Positions 59,931-64,000 of a DNA stretch of 64,000 nucleotides are shown in pieces (positions within the stretch are counted from its first letter, which is position 1; the number at the start of each line of letters is the position of its first letter). This DNA comes from Brachionus rotundiformis (lineage: Eukaryota > Rotifera > Eurotatoria > Ploima > Brachionidae). Both the position numbers and the translations under genes were made by a program. Where the stretch lies: the NCBI GenBank assembly GCA_016802295.1, contig JAESIW010000137.1, positions 2,945,961 through 3,009,960 of the forward strand. The letters run 5' to 3'. Under the pieces are notes generated by a model, which ran no database searches, was not told the DNA's origin, and saw nothing but the letters and a program-made list of their open reading frames with translations.

Positions 59931-61374
59931 ATGAATTTTTTAGCTAGAAAATTTACATCTAGTAGACTTTTACTGAATTTTGAAATCAATTTTACGAAAA
60001 GTAGAATTACATGTGACAAAGTCCAATTATCTTCTCAATTTAGGAAATATTACTCGTTTAATCACCAAAAAAATAATTTAATCAGTCGAACTAAGTTTAT
60101 TAATTTTGAGTCATCTAAATCAACATATACTAAAAAAGCTGAAGTATTACAAATTTAAGTTGACAAAATATTTAGTTCATTATAAAATTTAAATAAAAAA
60201 GATGAAAGTTCAGGAAATTTCGGTACCAGTTCCATGGGGATGCGTAAAATGTCAAATTTTCGGTGATCCAACAAGCAAAAAAGCAAAACCAATCATTTCA
60301 TTACATGGATTTTTAGATAATTCAAATAGTTTTAAACCATTAGCACCCTACATATGTCAAAATGATGAGTTTTACATTATAGCTTTAGATTTACCTGGGC
60401 ATGGTTTTAGCTCAAAATTGCCCAGTGGCATACCCTATACGCCTAAGCTTTTTTTAGCATCAGTTAGACGAGTCATAAGGCATTTTGGCATAAGCAAATT
60501 TTATTTTATCTGTCATAGTTATGGTATTCATTTAAGTGTTTTGGTGAGTCAGCTTTTTAAAATATTTTTTAAATGTTTATGTAATTTTTTCAAAAAGTAT
60601 AATATTGTTTTTAAAAATGAGGTGAAAGCATTGATATCTCTTGATTGGATTTTTTCTCTTCCTGGTCACAAAATAGGCATGTTTAAATTGTTTAAATAAA
60701 ATAAAATAAATTCTAAATTAAATAAAAATATTAAAGAAAGCTATGCAAATTTGTGGCAAATCGGAATTGACGGTCTCATTGACATTGAAAATAAAGAAAA
60801 TACCAACAATGATTTGGCATCAACAAAAACTCTCACCAAAGAACTTGCCGTTTCAATGTAATATTATTTTTATTTTAATTGATTTTTTATTTATTTACTT
60901 TGTAATTAAGTCTGATGAAATACAACAACCATTTAGACGAGGAATCTGCTAAAATTCTGATAGAAAGAGCTTTGGTGACTAAAGATGATGGTCGATTAGA
61001 ATTTTCAAGAGATATCAGAGTCAAACAGACAGTAAAAAATAAATTTTTTTAATTTTTTTAAAATGATGATTTAACTTAAGGTATCCATGTTCGATCATTA
61101 TCTCGATATGACATATTTGATACCTGAAATGATAAAAGGTATAGATGTACCATGGTTGATGATTCATGCTGATCCGCCAGCTTATGGAGAGCGTCCGGCA
61201 AAAATTACCATGGATTTCCTGAAACAAATAGAAGAGAATTCAAAAACCAACATTCAATATGAAACATTCAAAGGAACTCATCATTTTCATATGATTCAAC
61301 CTAAAGAAACTGCCGAAATTATACTCAGATTTATAGACAAAACAGAGGATAAAGAAAAAAATTCAAAATTATAA
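59931..61374 (+). CDS. Serine hydrolase-like protein (SERHL family), copy 1
   Basis: An alpha/beta-hydrolase related to vertebrate SERHL/SERHL2. Core exons: 60202-60543, 60598 to 60680 (or 60689), 60741-60857, 60911-61031, 61081-61374, about 318 aa. An upstream frame (59931-60143) joins it in phase through a 58-bp intron, adding 71 residues rich in Arg, Lys and Ser with no early acidic residue, which looks like a mitochondrial presequence (about 389 aa in all). The start PVPWG...ISLHGFLDNSNSF, ALDLPGHGFSS and C-terminal GTHHFHM (catalytic His) fit the family. The nucleophile elbow reads C-H-S-Y-G, so the usual first Gly is Cys while the Ser remains. The donor of the third core exon is ambiguous because no good GT consensus is present. 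Substrate unknown. Confidence 0.82.
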
Positions 61375-62071
61375 TTTATTTATTCTAATTAAATTTAAAA
61401 AAATAAATTTTATTTTTAGAAATTGTTTCCTTTATTTCTAAAATGATTTAAATAGATATATGTTTAAATATATTGTGTTATTGATTATTTTTTTCATATG
61501 AAAATGGAATAAGAATTTTTTTTACAATTTTTTTTTTGCTTTTATTNNNNNNNNNNNNNNNNNNNNNNNNNNNNNNNNNNNNNNNNNNNNNNNNNNNNNN
61601 NNNNNNNNNNNNNNNNNNNNNNNNNNNNNNNNNNNNNNNNNNNNNNNNNNNNNNNNNNNNNNNNNNNNNNNNNNNNNNNNNNNNNNNNNNNNNNNNNNNN
61701 NNNNNNNNNNNNNNNNNNNNNNNNNNNNNNNNNNNNNNNNNNNNNNAAATGGAATAAGAATTTTTTTTACAATTTTTTTTTTGCTTTGAATTTTTTTGCT
61801 TTTCCAAAACTTAATTTAAATATCGAACCATTTTTATTTATTAAAGCAAGTAAATTAATGACTAGGCTTGATTATTTTTTTCTTTACACATCGGACTTTG
61901 ATCTGTTTCAACAAATATTAAATCATCTTTTTTCTAATTCTTTGTTTTATGTTTTTGCTTGAATTAAAAATTATTGTAGTCTCATATTTTATCATAAAAA
62001 CTCTTAAAAATTATAAAGAATTTGTTATAATTTAGAATTAAATTTGCAATATTTCATTTCAAGGCAACCTG
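61375..62071. other. Spacer between tandem SERHL genes, with assembly gap
   Basis: About 700 bp separating the two SERHL copies, including the 200-N gap at 61547-61746. Outside the gap it is AT-rich and featureless. If copy 2 has an N-terminal exon like that of copy 1, it could be hidden in the gap. Confidence 0.6.
61502..61787. other. Assembly gap (200 N) flanked by an identical 40-bp sequence
   Basis: Bases 61547-61746 are N. The 40 bases from 61502 (AAATGGAATAAGAA, eight T, ACAA, ten T, GCTTT) recur directly after the gap from 61747. The round gap size and the repeated flanks suggest two contigs that in fact overlap or a short unresolved repeat, so the true gap may be close to zero. Confidence 0.9.
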
Positions 62072-63265
62072 ATGATTCCGAAAAGTAAACAATTTGAAAT
62101 TGAAGTTGGTTGGGGTAAAATTGTTGGCCAAATATTTGGCGACATTGGTACACCTGAAAAGCCCAATCACCCACTTTTATGTCTACACGGTTTTTTGGAC
62201 AATTCAAATAGCTTTCGACCAGTGGCCTCATATTTAACGAAAAATTCTAATTACTACATGATTTGCATTGATTTACCTGGTATGGGTCTAAGCTCCAGCA
62301 TTTCAGATGGTAAGCTTAAAGTATGTTTTTAGATAAATGCTTAATATCATTCGTGTCTAATTAAGGGATTCCCTATTCAACACGATTTTTTGTAATGGCT
62401 ATTAGAAGAGTTACCTTGCATTTTAATTTGAAAAAATTTGTTTTTCTGACTCATAGCTTTGGATGTTCTATTGCATTAGCAGTAAGCTAAAAATTTTAAT
62501 ATAATAAATTACGAGAAATAATAATTTATTTTTAAGTATTCTGCTTGCTATCCAGATCAAGTTCTTGGGTTATCACTGATTGACTTTGCCATGAAAGAAT
62601 GCAATATCGAATTAAGAGTAAAGATAATTTTTGATATTTGTTAAAAGAAACAAATTTTGTTTATAAGGACAATCTAGGTGAATGTTGGAGAGAAGGTATT
62701 GAAGTTTATTTAAAAGCGGAAAAGATTTTGAAAGATAAAAACAAGAAAACTTCAAAAACAGAATTAACCTATGATCACGCATTAAAAAGGCTTCTTGAAT
62801 CAAATAAGTTCATTGATGAGACAGCAGCAATTATTTTGCTTGAAAGAGGTCTAGAATATGTTGACGGGTCTCTCAATTATAGCCGTGATATAAGACTGGT
62901 TACAGGAGTAAGCATTCTTAAGCTTTATGAAAAAAAATATTTATTTTGGATCAAAGATTTCCATGAGAGAATATCACCTTGAATTTCATGGAGTGTACGA
63001 TTGCTTATTTAAGAATTTATCTAGTCCGGTAATGCTTATGTACGCGACACCTCCACCTTTTGGTCAAGAACTATTCGACCAAATAATGAAAATAATGAAT
63101 GAGATTAAAATTAATTCCAAGTCAGAAGTGGAACTAGTACCAATTGAAGGAACTCATCACTTTCACATGCTAAAGCCTCAGGAGACCGCTGAAATAATTC
63201 TAAAATTTCTAGAAGGAAAAGTAGGTTTTTATAATGTAATTAAAAAGCTTTTATTAAGATTTTAA
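62072..63265 (+). CDS. Serine hydrolase-like protein (SERHL family), copy 2
   Basis: Tandem paralogue of copy 1. Exons are 62072-62309, 62366-62481, 62537-62617, 62668-62907 and 62957-63265, giving about 327 aa; four of its splice points correspond in position to those of copy 1. Shared blocks are CLHGFLDNSNSFRP, CIDLPGMGLSS, YSRDIR, and EGTHHFHMLKPQETAEIIL with the catalytic His. The nucleophile elbow is T-H-S-F-G, so the first Gly is Thr while Ser110 and the last Gly remain. No N-terminal extension is visible, unlike copy 1. The last 14 codons after LEGK may be read-through into an intron or UTR, since a GTAGG follows. An active hydrolase is likely but the substrate is unknown. Confidence 0.84.
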
Positions 63266-64000
63266 TTTTAAGTTCGAATCAAATAATAACTATTTGATGA
63301 GTGACAAAATATGAAAATTATTAAAGCTTTTTATTTTATTTAGTGATTTTTTATTTGAAAAATATGATCAGATCAAATATATTTTCTAATCTTTTTTAGT
63401 TTTTTAAAACTTTTTATTAAAATTAGAATTTTCCTAAAAAAAATAAATATTTAAAATCTTCATTTGATTAAAGTTTATTTTTAAAATTTATTATTTTAAT
63501 TGCAAAATGAACTGAAATATAATTCTATATTAAGTGATGAAAGCATTTTTTGAATAATTAAATCCTCAATTAGCCGACAATTTAATCATTGTAATGATTT
63601 TTTTTAATGAATTGATTTTATTTATTCTATCTTAGACGGCCGTTTCCTCTATTTTAAATTAATATAAGCCATTTGGCAAAAAACTTTACATTTCTTTTCT
63701 TTCGAGACATTACACTTTACATCTTAAAAATTGTCCCTTGAGGAAAAAACAAGCAATTACAGGATATTTTAGTATATTTTAATATTTAAATGTTTTTTAA
63801 ACAGTTTTTTAGATCAGAAAGATCAGATAGAGACCCTAATTTTTATGAGCAAAAATATTTTGAATCATTTAAACGAAAATTGAAGCTTTTTATTACTCAG
63901 ATAAGTCAATAGGATTACAGAGCATTAAATTTCAGATTTTCTACGTAAGTGTTGCGATTATAAAGGAAATTTTTATTTCTAGAAAATACTAAAGGTTTTG
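63266..64000. other. Intergenic region to the window end, no feature seen
   Basis: About 735 bp of AT-rich DNA after SERHL copy 2. I see no coding frame, RNA gene or repeat. A gene may start beyond the window. Confidence 0.5.

Overview
The window reads as nuclear DNA of a small, AT-rich invertebrate animal. Genes for ORAI calcium channels, a nicotinic-type receptor, a large cadherin, INTS13 and 14-3-3 are animal-type. Introns are mostly 44-65 bp with GT..AG ends, and intergenic DNA is very AT-rich. A monogonont rotifer such as Brachionus is my best guess, from AT content, tiny introns and gene style; this is inference and a few orthologue searches would settle it. I see no bacterial operons, rRNA, convincing tRNA or CRISPR.

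Layout, left to right. 1-99 is the 5' end of an unidentified minus-strand gene. IFT140 (866-6490, 18 exons) follows, with a canonical RFX X-box upstream. Next come transketolase (7810-9850), intronless VPS39 (10748-13810), two intronless ORAI channels tail to tail (14132-15172 and 15707-16636), and a nicotinic alpha-type subunit with a strongly altered pore (18137-20029). MOB2 (minus, 20757-24314) carries a long low-complexity insertion. A noncoding stretch of about 6 kb leads to 14-3-3 (minus, 30563-31415), then 5.3 kb more without genes.

The right half holds INTS13 (minus, 36757-39437, 10 exons), KMT5B/C-type histone methyltransferase (40202-41746), a TMEM86-type lysoplasmalogenase (42998-44044), 4.3 kb without genes, a 14-repeat cadherin (48360-55455, 12 exons), a 139-bp MITE (55692-55830), a GC-rich retroelement-like repeat (56355-56783), an intronless ARM-like/TIR/SAM protein (57136-58926), a decayed copy of the cadherin gene (about 59165-59500), and two tandem SERHL-type serine hydrolases (59931-61374 and 62072-63265) with a 200-N assembly gap between them.

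The genes are mostly unrelated housekeeping or signalling genes and do not form one system. The least ordinary items are the receptor pore (9' Thr, -1' Ala, 20' Lys), the TIR-SAM protein with a retained catalytic Glu, the cadherin-derived pseudogene fragment, the MITE, and SERHL copies lacking the first Gly of the nucleophile elbow. Exon models were built by hand from splice signals, reading frame and recalled family sequences; every multi-exon model closes in frame.
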